Shown here one piece after another: positions 11,520 to 23,395 of a stretch of DNA of 64,000 bases. The DNA is from Kuschelorhynchus macadamiae (taxonomy: Eukaryota; Arthropoda; Insecta; Coleoptera; Curculionidae), in the NCBI GenBank assembly GCA_030620095.1, contig JAUTXW010000136.1:248001-312000 (forward strand), written 5' to 3'. The notes under the pieces are model-generated. The model was not told the origin of the DNA and did no database searches. It saw only the letters and a list, made by a program, of their open reading frames with translations. Both the position numbers and the translations under genes were made by a program. Within the stretch, counting starts at the first letter, position 1, and each line of letters starts with the position of its first letter.

Positions 11520-12152
11520 TAGTAATTGATGGAAGCATCAGTAAGGTTTTTGGGTGTAAATCTAGATCCCAAACTTAAATGGAATGCCCATGTTTGGATT
11601 TTATCCAGGAAGCTCGCTGGTTGCGTATCTTAAGACAATCTACTCACGATCTATTATCGTTTATTTTTTCATGTCCCACGATATAATGGTGTGGGGTGGA
11701 GCGTCATAGGCTGAAAGAATATTATGCTTCCAAGGCGATTGCAGGGGTGCAGAATATTGAGATGTTTATACAGCTCTTACAGAGAGCACGTCTGCAGCCT
11801 TTTCCGAAGAAAAAAACATACAGTGTCACATAAACGACCTGAAGGTAGATTGGTTCAACGACACCGTCCATAAGCTGAGGGATAGGCTACATCTTTTGAG
11901 AGAAATGTCTAAGCAGTATTCTACACCAGGTAATAGGGATGAATAGAAAAATTTAAAACCACGACATTTAAGCAATCAAAGTTCAAAAACGTGCAGCAAA
12001 TGATGCGATTATTCACATAGCCAGAAAGCCAATTAAATGTGTGTGGAGTGCCATAAATTGCAGAGACCAACTTAAGGAATTTCTTGTCTCCATAAATTCT
12101 TCACATAACTACTTAATTAATATTAATACTCCTGAAGTTACCTTTTTTGGAG

Positions 12153-12157
<5 letters not shown>
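11520..12157 (+). pseudogene. Non-LTR fragment cluster, copy B
   Basis: Same family as copy A. 11540-11760 carries VRFLGVNLDPKLKWNAHVW and the GVGW/SKAIAGV piece. 11820-12150 carries INDLKVDWFNDTVHKLRDRL, LREMSKQYSTPGNRD, then KVQKRAANDAIIHIARKP and CVWSAINCRDQLKEF. The order of C-terminal piece then linker repeats that of copy A, so the A-B pair looks like an old tandem arrangement. It ends in a (TA)n array. Confidence 0.75.

Positions 12158-12215
<58 letters not shown>
12158..12215. repeat. (TA)n microsatellite
   Basis: About 58 bp of uninterrupted TA. The mariner-type end ACAGCGTATCC begins directly after it, consistent with insertion at TA. Confidence 0.95.
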
Positions 12216-12219
<4 letters not shown>

Positions 12220-12610
12220 CGTATCCTGAAAAGTTCTTAACAATTGGAAAACTTTTGTGTTTTTGATTTTCATGAAAAATGTTACTCTTCATAAAAAGTT
12301 CTGCTTCCTCCGAAAATATTATTGGAATTAGAAAACTTTAAAAATAATGTACAGGCTTGCCAAAAACTTATAGTTCATCTACTGAACTCTGCTATTGTCG
12401 CTCTTACCATATCTGGCGTAATTTCTTGTACACACTGCCTGATGAGTGCTTCCAGGTGATCGACGTTTTGGAATGGCCTGTGAAGATAAACCTTTTCTTT
12501 TAACAGTTCTCTAAAGAAAAAAGTCTAACGGGGTTAGGTCAGCAGACCTGGCTGGCCACGGGATTGCAGAATACTTTCCTATCCAGCGATTGGAAACATA
12601 CGACGAACTT
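12215..12610 (-). pseudogene. C-terminal fragment of a mariner/IS630-type transposase
   Basis: On the minus strand from about 12605, the sequence reads RWIGKYSAIPWPARSADLTP then LDFFL, a stop, RTVKRKGLSSQ and THQAVCTRNYARYG. WPxRSxDLTPLDFFLW is the motif holding the last catalytic acid of this group. Only the last third of the gene and the ACAGCGTATCC terminal repeat next to the (TA)n array are present; the rest is missing. Confidence 0.85.
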
Positions 12611-13249
12611 AACCAAAAGAACAGCATTACCATGAACTAACAGTCAAAGAAATGGTAGAAGTGGAATCAGAAAAACTACAGTAAACGATCGGAAAGACAT
12701 TGACAATCTCAGCCAAATATATCACAGTCTAATTTAATCCAGCTGGTATAAACCATATCCATTAACCCCAACTACATAGTGTATACTATCAGTCTCACAG
12801 AAATACTTTTAAAATAACCTGTATCCCTGAATATTGTCCACAATGTAAATATAATAAAAAAAATTAAATAATAGATATATAAAAAGACACCTAAGAATTC
12901 TTTAACCAAGTATCACTTACCTTCGCACTGCCAAGCAAGGCAAAAATAACATCTTTCTCACGGTATGTACGGTACTATTTTAACTAATTGTTTTTAATAT
13001 TTTTAATGCGTGCCGTTATACCTAATTATTTTTATTTTTTAACTGTGTATATTGACTTTCTATATTTTAATTTTTAGATGTACAGAAATAAACATTTTGA
13101 AAAAGGCTTAAATGGACAGGCGGAACATCAATTAAATTTTGTTTCTAATTCAATTTACGAACCGAATCCCAAGAAAGTTATAGATAAATAGATAGAACTA
13201 TTAAAATTTAATCATTTATCCTTTAACTAATCTAATAAATCAATGTTTT
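12611..13249. other. Unannotated AT-rich spacer
   Basis: Possibly decayed retroelement sequence. It has a few amino-acid-like stretches but nothing I can assign. Confidence 0.35.
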
Positions 13250-13960
13250 AGAAAAAATATTTTTCCATCAGTTCTTAAAAAAGCAATTGTGATACCCATT
13301 TTCAAAAAATATGTCAAAATTACCGCCCTATCAAAACTTGTTGGTTATTCTGAAACAATCAGCATCTTCTAAGACAGTCGGTTTGGTTGCAGGGAGAATA
13401 GAAGCACTATACTGGGCGTACTAGACCTATTCTCGACCATTATGGATTCCTTTGAGCATTCTGATTCAAAATTTTATGACCTTAGTAAAGCCTTTGACTG
13501 TGATTCTCGTGATATTTTGCTTCGCAAACTTACCTACTACAATTTCAACTAAAACAATGTCCAATTACTAAAATTATATCTGCAAGATCGCGATCTACTT
13601 ACGGCCTATTGTGCTTTGTTCGATTCCACTATGTTTTAGTATTAATATGTTGAAAGGGTATTTGGCCTGCAGAGAAGGGCCATCAGCGTTTTGGCAGGTC
13701 TAGGCTTTCGAGACGATTGTAGGGGTGTTTTCCCGGATCTCGGAATTCTGACATCTCCAGCAGTGTACATCTGAGAAAATCTACTGTAAGTCATACAACA
13801 TCAACACTTATTTGAAATTTATGGGGACATGCACTACCAAACTCGTGACAGACAGCATCTTGTGGTGATTTTCTCCAGCTTAGAAAGTGTCAGGTCAAGC
13901 CGGAATTTTTATGGCTTTAAAACTTTTTAATAGTCTAGCTACTAATCAGAAAAATACTTC
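13250..13960 (+). pseudogene. Non-LTR fragment cluster, copy C
   Basis: RT remnants of the same family as copies A and B: LKKAIVIPIFKK (13270), a RFGCRENRSTILGVLDLFST region (13380), FYDLSKAFDCDSRDILLRKL (13470-13535), then a jump to ERVFGLQRRAIS, LAGLGFRDDCRGVF and PAVYI (13640-13770), ending near SVRSGRNFYGLK (13900). Frames are broken and the catalytic FADD part is deleted. The 3' UTR continues to about 14150. Confidence 0.8.
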
Positions 13961-15519
13961 TTAAAAAGATTTTAACATTTAACAGGACTTTTTGAGCTGC
14001 AATTTTAATGACTTAGGTTTTAATTTGTAGCTAATGTGATTGTATTTTATTAATATTTTTTTGTTAGTTAATAAGTAATGAACTAGTATAGATGTTTATT
14101 TTTTATTTGACGTAATTATTTCATTTGTAATTTGACATGAATATACTATATTTAAATTTAATTACAACTTCTAATGCAGATACAGGTACTAATTGAATTT
14201 AAAAGGCCTTGTTTTGCACCTGCAGAAGAAGACATCGAGGTCTTCTGACAACACCAGGCCAGAAAACCTCAAGTCAAAGGTGCGATATATTATATTGCGT
14301 AATATTAATTATTTAAAGAATGTAAGAGTTAAGTTGCGTCTCGAAAGCTTCGCGTTGCCTAAACAGAACCGCGTGGCCACAGCGGCGTTTATCAAATCCA
14401 TTCAAAATGCATCCATCCATCGTGGAGTGAAGATAGGAACGCATGGGTATCTCTCGTACCTTCCTTCCTTCGTAAAAGTTTATTTCAGCAGTGGTTAAGT
14501 GGTGCGGATCGGTGCGTTAACTTTTTTCGGTGTTTTATATAGTGAGTGTTATTAGTTTTAGTCAAGGTAGGACGCTTTTAAAATATATTGGGTTTTAAAT
14601 TAATAGACGGGGATAACTAAAGGCGTAATTAATATTTAGTAATTAGCGTATAAATTGATTAAATACCCAAATATTAATTAATTAATTATAAATTTATAAA
14701 ATAACGCAAACGGTCATTTTTATTTTTGTCATTAAAATGTTAATATTTTAAAAAATTTCTTTTGACAGCACAACTATTTAATAAGTGTCAGGATTAATAT
14801 AAAAATAATATTATTTAAAATTTTCAACTTAAAAAATGTTCTCCTTTTATACTAAACGGGCTTTCTGATTACTTTTTTGGAAAAAAAATAAAAATGCTTT
14901 TCAAGAAAAAACGATGCAATGTTTTCAAAATCAGAGTCAATATGATGTTTTGATTTATACGGGTTGTAAAAATATAACCCAACTATAAGTAATAAGAAAT
15001 ATTAAGTTTTTAAATTCTCATTTTTAGGGCAAATCGGAGAAAATTTTGTTTTCTTACTATATCTAACGTTCTATATGTGTTTAGTGCTGATGTTTTAACT
15101 TTATATTTAATACCATAATTGTTTGGTAACGTAGTTATTGTTTATTTCATTTTATTGGCGACCTCGTAAATATCACGTTGGTGATTTCGTAGGTATGAAT
15201 AAATGAAAATCGTTTTTTTTGCAATTTGAGTCGTTATAAAAAGTTTTATTAAAAAATTTTTTTACCCATAACTTCCCTCGTATAGAATGTCACTACGTAC
15301 ATATAACACAATCTATATAACTTTATAGAAATCCTATAAACTACAATTAATTTAATTTTTGTTTAGTTTTTAATTTATTTATTATTTTTATTATTATTAT
15401 TACTTTTTATTTTTCACAAGTTTATTTATTTCGTTTATGAAAAATAAGTTATGGCCTTTATTACTTTGCTATATAAAAAGTAGGTTTTATTCCCTTAATT
15501 TTAACAAATATGTAAACAT
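13961..15519. other. AT-rich region with one unassigned reading frame
   Basis: A 101-codon frame at 14193-14498 (basic, QKKTSRSSDNTRPENLKSKV and similar) has no family that I recognise. The GC-richer patch 14205-14530 could be a retroelement 5' UTR, but this is only a guess. The rest is AT-rich. A CCCATAACTTCCCTCGTATAG patch at about 15265 resembles the GAGGGAAGTT motif at the edges of TGGCGGC repeats. Confidence 0.4.
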
Positions 15520-16030
15520 TTTATTAGGTCGCCATTATGTTTTGCTATATTGGATTCGCACTACAAATTACCCCAATCTATATTTGTTTCACATTTGATA
15601 AATTTCAAGTCAATTGGATAATTAGTTTTTCGACACTGAACTTTTAAATACTTACACCATAATAGATTTACACAAAAAATTGACCAGTTTACGTCTATAT
15701 CACACTTCATTTTAATTTCTTAATAATTAGTTTGTTAAAAATGATTTTTTTACATTTTGTGACGCCCCTATTTTGTTCCGCCATATTGCATTTTTACCAA
15801 AATGTAAACCTTCCATCCCCTTACGACCCTTGATTTTTGACCAAAATTGAAATCAATCGGATAAGTAGTTTTTGAGCTATGCCGCGTACAGACGGACAGA
15901 CCGACAGACTGGCGGAAGTGGGAGATCATGTTTTTCAGGGTTCAAGAATCCTAAAACGCAAAGATCTGCAAAAATCTCCGAGGGTGATTTTTTTTCACGA
16001 TTACAAAAACCAAAAAGTAGGGTTACATAA
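15520..16030 (-). repeat. TGGCGGC-family repeat, reverse orientation
   Basis: Contains TCGCCATTATGTTTTGC, GTTCCGCCATATTGC, GCTATGCCGCGTACAGACGG, CAGACCGACAGAC, TCCGAGGGTGATTTTTTTTC and ACGATTACAAAAAC in the reverse of the order seen at 54.6-55.2 kb. The TDGQTD-like reading frame here is a by-product of the GACAGACC tract. Confidence 0.85.
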
Positions 16031-16373
16031 AAAGTTCTTTCAATTTAACAAAATATTACCAGCAGATGTATTTTTTTAAACGGGACACCCTGTATATTAT
16101 TTATTCATAAAATGGGTATCTTCTTGCTTATTATAAATATACCAGTTTTGATACCTTTATCTTTAAAAGCACCAGAAATTTGAGAAACATTGCTATAAGA
16201 GGCAATGTATTCCTATCCAATCTATTATGTAATAGAGCGCATTAATATCTCTCTCTCTTTCTAATACACTGCCTCTTACGGCAGGGTTTTTTTCTTAAAT
16301 TTCTCGGGTGTCTTTGAAGATAAAGTTATTAAACCAGATATATTTATAATTTGCAAGAATGAGGATCATATAA
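16031..16373. other. Spacer with an isolated mariner-type end
   Basis: CGGGACACCCTGTATA at about 16080 is a common arthropod mariner terminal sequence. A loose inverted pair lies at 16196-16285 (GGCAATGTATTCC and CACTGCCTCTTACGGC). Confidence 0.45.
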
Positions 16374-17082
16374 TATACAGGGTTTCCCATTTAAAAAAAT
16401 ACAACTTATGGTGATATCTTGTAAAATTGATAGACTTTTGCTTTCTAAGAACTAGAAAAAAAAACGTTTTAAGTAACCCTACAATCTGGTTTGTCGATCA
16501 CTCCGAGAAGTTAAAAAGTAAAAAAGTTATTAACGTTGAAAATACAATACTCAGTACCCCTAATATAAATGTCTATTTACTTTTTTTGTTAGTTTGAGGG
16601 TGTCTTCATAAAGAAGGAATAATATTATTCTTTGCTTATTAGTGTTTTTTTAAGTCTTTTTTTTAATGTTTATTTCACCTTTTTTTGTATTCATACGCAT
16701 TATTTTTATTTTACTACAAAATATATATAGACATCTTGATTCTGTTGGGCAGGATGAGAACAATAGCTGCTGAAGTTCTAAGTTAAAAACTTGAAATAAA
16801 AACTTCAGAGTTCAGATACATATTAGGTTGCCATTTTTTGCAGTATGGCAGCTGTCAATTCTAAATGTAAAATCGTGTATATCAAAAATACACATATATA
16901 CAAAATTGCTTGTGTATGAAAAAAAGATAATACATTTGTCATGTTTTACTACCTTGCATAGTGGAGATAAATATGTATGTATACAAAATGACATACACCG
17001 TTTTTCGGCAAGTTTAATGTTTCTGGAATATATTTTTTTTATCTTCAGGTAGCTGTTTTACCCCCCAGGGGTACCCTGTATA
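16374..17082. mobile_element. Candidate mariner-derived short element
   Basis: The left end TATACAGGGTTTCCC and the right end GGGGTACCCTGTATA pair as inverted terminal repeats about 700 bp apart, flanked by TA. There is no coding sequence inside. The pairing is short, so two unrelated solo ends remain possible. Confidence 0.5.
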
Positions 17083-17536
17083 CTTAAAGAAATGTTTGTA
17101 TTCAAAAATATACAAAAAACTGTTCAAAAATATGTTAAATGTTTCATGGTTTGTTTTTAATTTGATTGTTATCAGATAATGCATTCTCAAAATATGAATT
17201 TTAATATGGGAATGTAAAATTATGATAGGTTAATGGTCTTAATCTACATTTTCAACCGTCCAAATTTGCAGCTTTTAATTTAGAATGTCTTAAACAATTA
17301 GAAGTCTGTCTGTACTTATTATATTAATAGTATTATTATATATTATGTGTAACACATACGCTCTGATCAAAATTTCTGATCCTCCTAGTATAAATAAAGT
17401 CCATACTAATTGTTATTATACACCCTATGTAAAACATCTGAAACTCTTAATGATCACCGAGAAGATCACTCATGAGAACTTAGAAGAAGCTATTATGCGG
17501 CAATAGTTTCAGGTTTCAGATATATCCAATATATAC
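17083..17536. other. AT-rich spacer
   Basis: No gene or repeat recognised. Confidence 0.4.
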
Positions 17537-17542
17537 TAATAA

Positions 17543-17637
<95 letters not shown>
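17537..17637. repeat. (TA)n array with ACATATATA interruptions
   Basis: About 100 bp of TA dinucleotides abutting the left side of the fold-back element at 17650-17942. Confidence 0.95.
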
Positions 17638-17639
<2 letters not shown>

Positions 17640-17649
17640 GTAAGATGTT

Positions 17650-18083
<434 letters not shown>

Positions 18084-18344
18084 ACGATTGACCGCGTGCG
18101 GCTATTGTAACAAGTACTGAGGTCCATTCCATGAAAAATTTTGCAATAATCACTGTTACTAATATATTATAAAACGTGAACTAAGTACCTAAGTTAGTAT
18201 GTCTAATCAAACACAATACACATACAATTATATTGTATGTTAATATGTACATACATAATTCACTAGATACCTCCAAAACAGAAACAACATATTATTTATA
18301 CACATTTTTAACTATATGAAATTGTCTTAGGCGTCGAAGAGTCG

Positions 18345-18830
18345 AAAGTTCATTTAATTACGCGCCATTTATTCACAACCAAATGGCATTTTGATCTAAG
18401 GGTTGGATTAAAGTTTTGAGGCAAAAAACATGGTTACAATATCATCAGAAATCAATTTTGACTCATTTTACTGGCTAGGAGCATTATCTATCTGCAATAA
18501 GAGCTCTTTCACCTAAGTTATCCGGTAAAAATGTTTTCACTTGCTTCACAAAAGATTCCTGTAATCATTTTATGAATAAGGCAGATGCCATCCAAGAGTT
18601 TTTAAATGCATGCTACTGTGAAGTATTATCTGCATTTTTAAAAGCTCTAGGATTTTTGGCCTTGCCAATAACCATTAATTTCAATTAGTATGGCCCATCA
18701 TCATTAGCACAAACAAGAAATATCACTCTTTCTTTACTTGTGTTTCTACTCGGTGTTGTCTTCTCCTTAGAATGAGCAGTGTCTTATCTGGTAATAATTT
18801 TCAGAGCAAAGCGGATTCGTGGACATTAAA
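18345..18830 (-). pseudogene. Pogo/Tigger-like transposase fragment
   Basis: On the minus strand, broken frames read KEKTTPSRNTSKERVIFLVC, AND-DGP, MVIGKAKNPRAFKN, HAFKNSWMASALF-KWLQE and, at the far end, KTLIQPLDQNAIW. The SKERVTVLxCAN, GKSKNPR, SWM and QPLDQG phrases are hallmarks of the DDE domain of Tigger/pogo transposases. N-terminal DNA-binding and C-terminal parts are missing, and several stops lie within it. Confidence 0.85.
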
Positions 18831-18851
18831 GTTTTAATTAAGTCTTAATTT

Positions 18852-19206
18852 ATTAAGAGCATTTTTTATGAAAGTCAACAGTTTTTGCGAAAATAAGGGT
18901 CTAATATCCATAATTTAATGCATTACCTTTGATTAAAATACCTGCACACAAAAGGCTACCTCATATGTTTGACAATGACAGTTTTGTTGATTTACAAAAA
19001 TTGATCGTTTAACTGAAACCTAAAGAACTGAAATTTTAATTATACTGGGTTATGGGGATAGAACGCGAAACCTGCAAGATATTTGTAACATTTTTAATGA
19101 CAAATATCCTAACAGAAATCCAATAACTAAATCTACCGTAAGCAAAATTATCAAAAAATTCATTCAAACTGGAAAGGTAAAAGATGCTGTACGTTCTGGC
19201 AGACCT
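18852..19206 (+). repeat. Left arm of a fold-back mariner (inverted copy of its 5' end)
   Basis: 355 bp that matches the reverse complement of 21099-21440 with few differences. It includes non-coding 5' sequence (TTGATTTACAAAA-TTGATCG) and the start of the transposase gene, reading NLQDICNIFNDKYPNRNPI and RSGRP on the + strand. The copy stops abruptly at 19206 (AGACCT), where the minus-strand C-terminal part of the transposase begins. Confidence 0.9.
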
Positions 19207-19915
19207 TAGTTTTATACGCCGCATTTTTAAGGTGTCCCCACAAAAAGTAGTCAAGGAGTCAAGTCCGGAGATTGAGGTGGCCACTCTATTGTACCCCTAC
19301 ATCCAATCAATCTTCCAAAAAAAAAACATTGTTTAAATATTCCCGAACATTCCGAGCAAAATACGGTGGAGCACCATTCTGCTGAAACCTAATTTCATCA
19401 CTTGGTGCACTATTACCTAAAAAATCAAGTTTAAATACTTAATATAGCGGGTAAAGTAAGGAACTTACGGTTATTCGGAAATAGTTCTGCAATAGCTGGG
19501 ACAATTTCGTCCCTTAAAAGATTCAAATATTTTTCTCCATTTAATGGGTCTTCCATGAAGAAGGGGCCGATTATTTTTGCACGCTTTATACCACACCAAA
19601 CATTTATCTTTTGGGGAAATTGGGTATGATTTGTTAACTTTTCAATTAAAAAAAAAGTTGCTTCGTCAGAAAAAAATAATTTGATTGACAAAATTTAGAT
19701 TGGCATTGCAACGTTCCATCATGATTTCACAAAATTCCAAGCGCCTATCGTGATCATCCTCAGAGAGTTCTTGCACCAAAGTTATTTTGTATGGATGAAC
19801 CTTTCCGGTTTTTGGAAGTCGGGCTACGGGCATGTGTGATTTTCTTCTAAACTGATTTGAAACTGGACCTCTACTTTATTTTGTAATGAGAATCATCGAG
19901 AGCGGCTTGTCGAAT
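19207..19915 (-). pseudogene. Mariner-like transposase, central and C-terminal part
   Basis: Reading right to left, TRQAALDDSHYK is followed by PVARLPKTGKVHPYKITLVQ, ELSEDDHDRRLEFCEIMMER, a frameshift near 19690, then FFSDEATFF (first catalytic acid), INVWCGIK, PLNGEKYLNLLRDEIVPAI and a final WPPQSPDLTP with the last acid near 19270. The D of the central HxDGAPPH motif is not visible and probably fell in the damaged stretch 19310-19440. The gene is cut at 19207 by the inverted copy of its own 5' end and lacks its last 50 or so codons. Confidence 0.88.
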
Positions 19916-21062
19916 ATATTAGCTTAAAGCTAGAAAATGAAAACATATTATTAAAAGATTCAGCGAAAAATGTAGGTCTCATTATAGACACAAAACTAAA
20001 ATTTAAAGAACATGTAACCGTATGTCTTAACAGAGCCTTCACCATGTTAAAACTTTTGTATTCTCATAGATATATTTTATCAAAAAAAACTAAAGCTGCC
20101 CTGTGTGATGCACTAATATTATCACACTTTAATTTTGCCGATTGTGTGTACGGTCCATTTCTGGACTCCGTGGAAATTCGCAGAATACAAAAAATCCAAA
20201 ACTACTGCATTCGTTTAATTTATGGTATCAGACGCAGAAACAGAGTTTGCCATAAATTAAGGGAATTAGGATGGCTTAACATGCAGGATCGACGAATTCT
20301 ACATTCGGCGTGTTTTTTCTACAAAATTATCAAATTTAAATGTCCACCCTACCTTCATCAAAAAGCTTAGATATCGCACTGATGTTCATAGCTTGAATAT
20401 TCGTAGACAGTTTTTGCTAACAATACCCTTTCACAATAAAGAATATTTTAAGAAATGTTTTTCTTATCAGACTGCTTTTTTAATTAACAAGTATAAAATT
20501 GCTGACTTTTCAATAACAATAGCATCATCAGAAATTTTAAGCTTAGGCTACTTTCGAAAGATGGTCCCTAGATATTTTTAGTTTTTATTATAGCTTCGTA
20601 TTTAAGTACATTATAAATATCATATATTTTTTGATCTTATTTTTTTTATTAACGCATTCTTTCTATGCAGAAATGGTTTTCTCTATATATTATATTTCTT
20701 TCATATATAAACTTCATATTCTTTTTTTCTTCTTTCTTTCTTCCTTCTTTTTTATATATTTTTTCTTATCGTTTTTTTATCTTTGTTTTTCTTTCAATCC
20801 TACATCTCTGTCAAGTTATATATTCATTTAACTTCAATCTCTAGGTCGAGCTTTTATTCTAATTTCTCATTTTCATGTAATTACTTATTTACAGTAATAT
20901 ATTTAATCTGTACTGGCCTCAGCAGCACCTTCCATTGTGGAGGAAGCTGATTAGTGCCAATTATTCCAATTACTATTTCATAAGCATAATTTATTGCAAC
21001 TTGTAACCATGAATGTGATTTGGAATAATAAACATGTTTATTATTATTATTATTATTATTAA
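19916..21062 (+). pseudogene. 3' end of a non-LTR retrotransposon inserted in the mariner
   Basis: Encodes the RT C-terminal region: LENENILLKDSAKNVGLIID near 19930, FTMLKLLYSHRYILSKKTKA, LSHFNFADCVYGPFLDS, RIQKIQNYCIRLIYGIRR, LGWLNMQDRRILHSACFFYK, a frameshift near 20370, then DVHSLNIRRQF, and a stop near 20581. The 3' UTR runs to a (TTA)n tail at 21037-21062, the usual kind of tail for such elements. It interrupts the mariner gene between ALNVL and RQAALD. It is 5'-truncated. Confidence 0.85.
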
Positions 21063-21440
21063 AACATTCAGAGCCCTATCACCATCTGTTGCGCTTTTAG
21101 GTCTGCCAGAACGTAAAGCATCTTTTATCTTTCCAGTTTCACGAAATGATTTGTTAATTTTAATTATTGCATTTCTATTAGGATATTTGTCATTAAAAAT
21201 GTTACAAATATCTTGCAGGTTTCGCATTCTATCCCCCTAATCCAGTATAATTAAAATATTAATTCTTTGGGTTTCAGTTAAACGATCAATTTTGTAAATC
21301 AACAAAACTGAGATTGTCAAACATATCAGGTAACCTTTTATGTGCAGGTATTTTAATAAAAGGTAATACATACATTAAATTATGGATATTAGACCATTAT
21401 TTTCGCAAAATTGTTGACTTTCATAAAAAGTGCTCTTAAT
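21063..21440 (-). pseudogene. Mariner-like transposase, N-terminal part and 5' flank
   Basis: On the minus strand MRNLQDICNIFNDKYPNRNA, SFRETGKIKDALRSGRPKSA and TDGDRALNVL form the helix-turn-helix start of the mariner whose remainder lies at 19207-19915. Bases 21099-21440 are the right arm of the 340-bp inverted repeat. Confidence 0.88.
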
Positions 21441-22025
21441 ATAAAGCATTGAGAATTTTAAGCAGATTTTAAAAAAGTAATATAATATAGGTTATTCCAT
21501 AAAAAAATTTCTTTGATAACAGAAAAACGGTAAACTTGGCAACAATCCGGAACTCGCCTTGGATCCGGCATAATTTCATACTTTTACGTTCTAACTTGCT
21601 GTAACATACTGGCTGACATTCTTGTTTTCGATACTATATTATGTTTTGAAACCGAGTCAAATACATTTTTATTCAGTTTTTTTAACTCTAAGTTAAGAAT
21701 GCTATAGTCTATTTTCAGCCTAATTGAGACTTAAAAGGATATCGGATTGTGGAGACTGACTATAGAGTGGCAAATGGATTTGATAACGTACAAAACGAAG
21801 CCTATAAGGACATGTTTAAGCCATCTAAATTACTATTACTATTGTTATGATTATTGAAATTGAGAAGATTTGCGTAAACAGAACTAAGATCTTCTATCGG
21901 TTTTTTTTATTCAAAGAATTAGGTTTTAAATATATTTCTACCATCTCTATAAATAGTCTCTTGTTATAATTGGCCTCCTTATATAATATTTGTGTTTCAT
22001 TATAATTAAATAAGTGTCCTAATTG
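21441..22025. other. Unannotated spacer
   Basis: No coding or repeat signal that I recognise. Confidence 0.4.
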
Positions 22026-22033
22026 GTTAGTGT

Positions 22034-23387
22034 CAGGGGCGGCTCTTCCATAGGGCCATTTGGCCAAGGACCCCCCAAAAATATTTCAGAAAATAAATTA
22101 TCCGTTTGACCGTCCCTCCTAACAACACGAACCTTGGAAAAAGTTAAATACGCTACCCTATTAACCGGGCTCGGCGGTTCGAATGGTCTCGTTGCGTACC
22201 TTAAGCATAATAAAATACGTTATACTAAGCTAGGTTGGGCAGTCCGAATTGCCCTGATTACCTTAAAGCTTGACGAAAGTACCCGAAGATTTCACAGCTA
22301 CCGAGCGGCAGCCGAACGTGATAGCAAATGGAATATGAAATCGCGTTTTGGGTCATCAGCCGGTCTCTTCTCATAATTCGATCGATCGGTTGGGAAGTTC
22401 AGTTGTTCAGAGGTCGCGCGGTCGATATTCTAACACGATATTGTTTTTGTAATATATATATTTTTATTTTTATGATCCATGTCTGAGTTGGAAATATACA
22501 GGAAATAAAATGTTGGTAGTGACTAGTGCAAAAAAATAAACAACTAAAAAGTGCTTACGAACTTAATTTTGCAAAAATAACCAATTTCAAGGCGGTCTAT
22601 GTTTGAGTTGTGAATGTAGATGAAATAAAATGTCAGTATTGCAAAAAATTAAACAACTAAATTCAATAATTCAAGGTAAGTGGTCGCAATTGACCAGAAC
22701 TTAGTATACGACAAACTAGTAAAGACAAAAATAAAGAGTTTCATCGAAACTTTCGCAAAATTATGTACGATTTAGCTAACTGGATATGTGGTTGTGAAGT
22801 CTCTAACTCATTTTACTGTTATGTTTGTTTGTTGTTTTCTAAGGACTTATCGGACTCATTATGGTGCAAAACCGATGTTAAACACTTAAAACACTTAAAA
22901 GAAAGATAAAAAACATGCGCTTTCTGCAGATCACATGAAATGTTCGGTGAACTATACTACGGTAGGAACTGTTGATATTCGCCCTCAGCTAGACACAGCT
23001 TATAGAAAATCCTTTAGAGATTTTAATGAAAATGTATCCAAAAATCGTTATATTTTAAGCAAAATTATAGATTGTGTAACATTTTGTGGGGCATTCGAGC
23101 TGGCACTGCGTGGCCATGATGAAACTGCTTTGTCTGAAAATCCAGGGGTTTTTCGAGAGCTTATACATTTTGTTGAGGAGTTGGGCCAAGATAGAGTATC
23201 CGCTTTAGCAATGTTAAGTATCGAGAAATCGGTTATAAAAGGAATGTTCTAAAGAACGAAGAGTAGACCTGAACTTCAAGAGAATTTAAAGCTCAATTAA
23301 AGATAAGATATTTATTTTTACTTTAAGTATGCCTATTTTTAAATTTGTTATTGACCTCCCAATATAATTTACCACGAGCCGCCAATG
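22034..23387 (+). mobile_element. hAT transposon, internally deleted, with 8-bp TSD
   Basis: The left end is CAGGGGCGGCTC and the right end, reverse complemented, is CATTGGCGGCTC, matching inverted termini of the ZMYM1/DUF4371-type hAT elements. The element is flanked by a perfect 8-bp direct repeat GTTAGTGT at 22026-22033 and 23388-23395, the TSD length that defines hAT. It is 1354 bp long. Only the N-terminal part of a transposase gene remains. Confidence 0.93.
22665..23252 (+). pseudogene. hAT (ZMYM1/DUF4371-type) transposase, N-terminal remnant
   Basis: Broken frames encode NKEFHRNFRKIMYDLANWIC, CEVSNSFYCYVCLLFS (a TTF/MYM-like zinc finger), LWCKTDVKHLKHLKER, a frameshift, then SADHMKCSVNYTTVGTVDIR, NRYILSKIIDCVTFCGAFEL, ALRGHDETALSENPGVFREL and IHFVEELGQD. 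The phrase FCGxFELALRGHDE is characteristic of this transposase family. The catalytic core and dimerisation domain are deleted, so the element would need a transposase supplied elsewhere. Confidence 0.9.
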
Positions 23388-23395
23388 GTTAGTGT

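Noticed and set aside
15879..16079. TDGQTD/TDRQTD-containing small proteins
   Set aside because: They arise from the GACAGACC tract of the TGGCGGC repeat, recur in both orientations and have no conserved frame.
20631..20831. Phe/Leu/Tyr-rich membrane-like small protein
   Set aside because: Encoded by T-rich 3' UTR sequence of a non-LTR element.
22134..22376. 80-codon frame left of the hAT transposase remnant
   Set aside because: It lies in the subterminal non-coding part of the hAT element and shows no similarity to the transposase.
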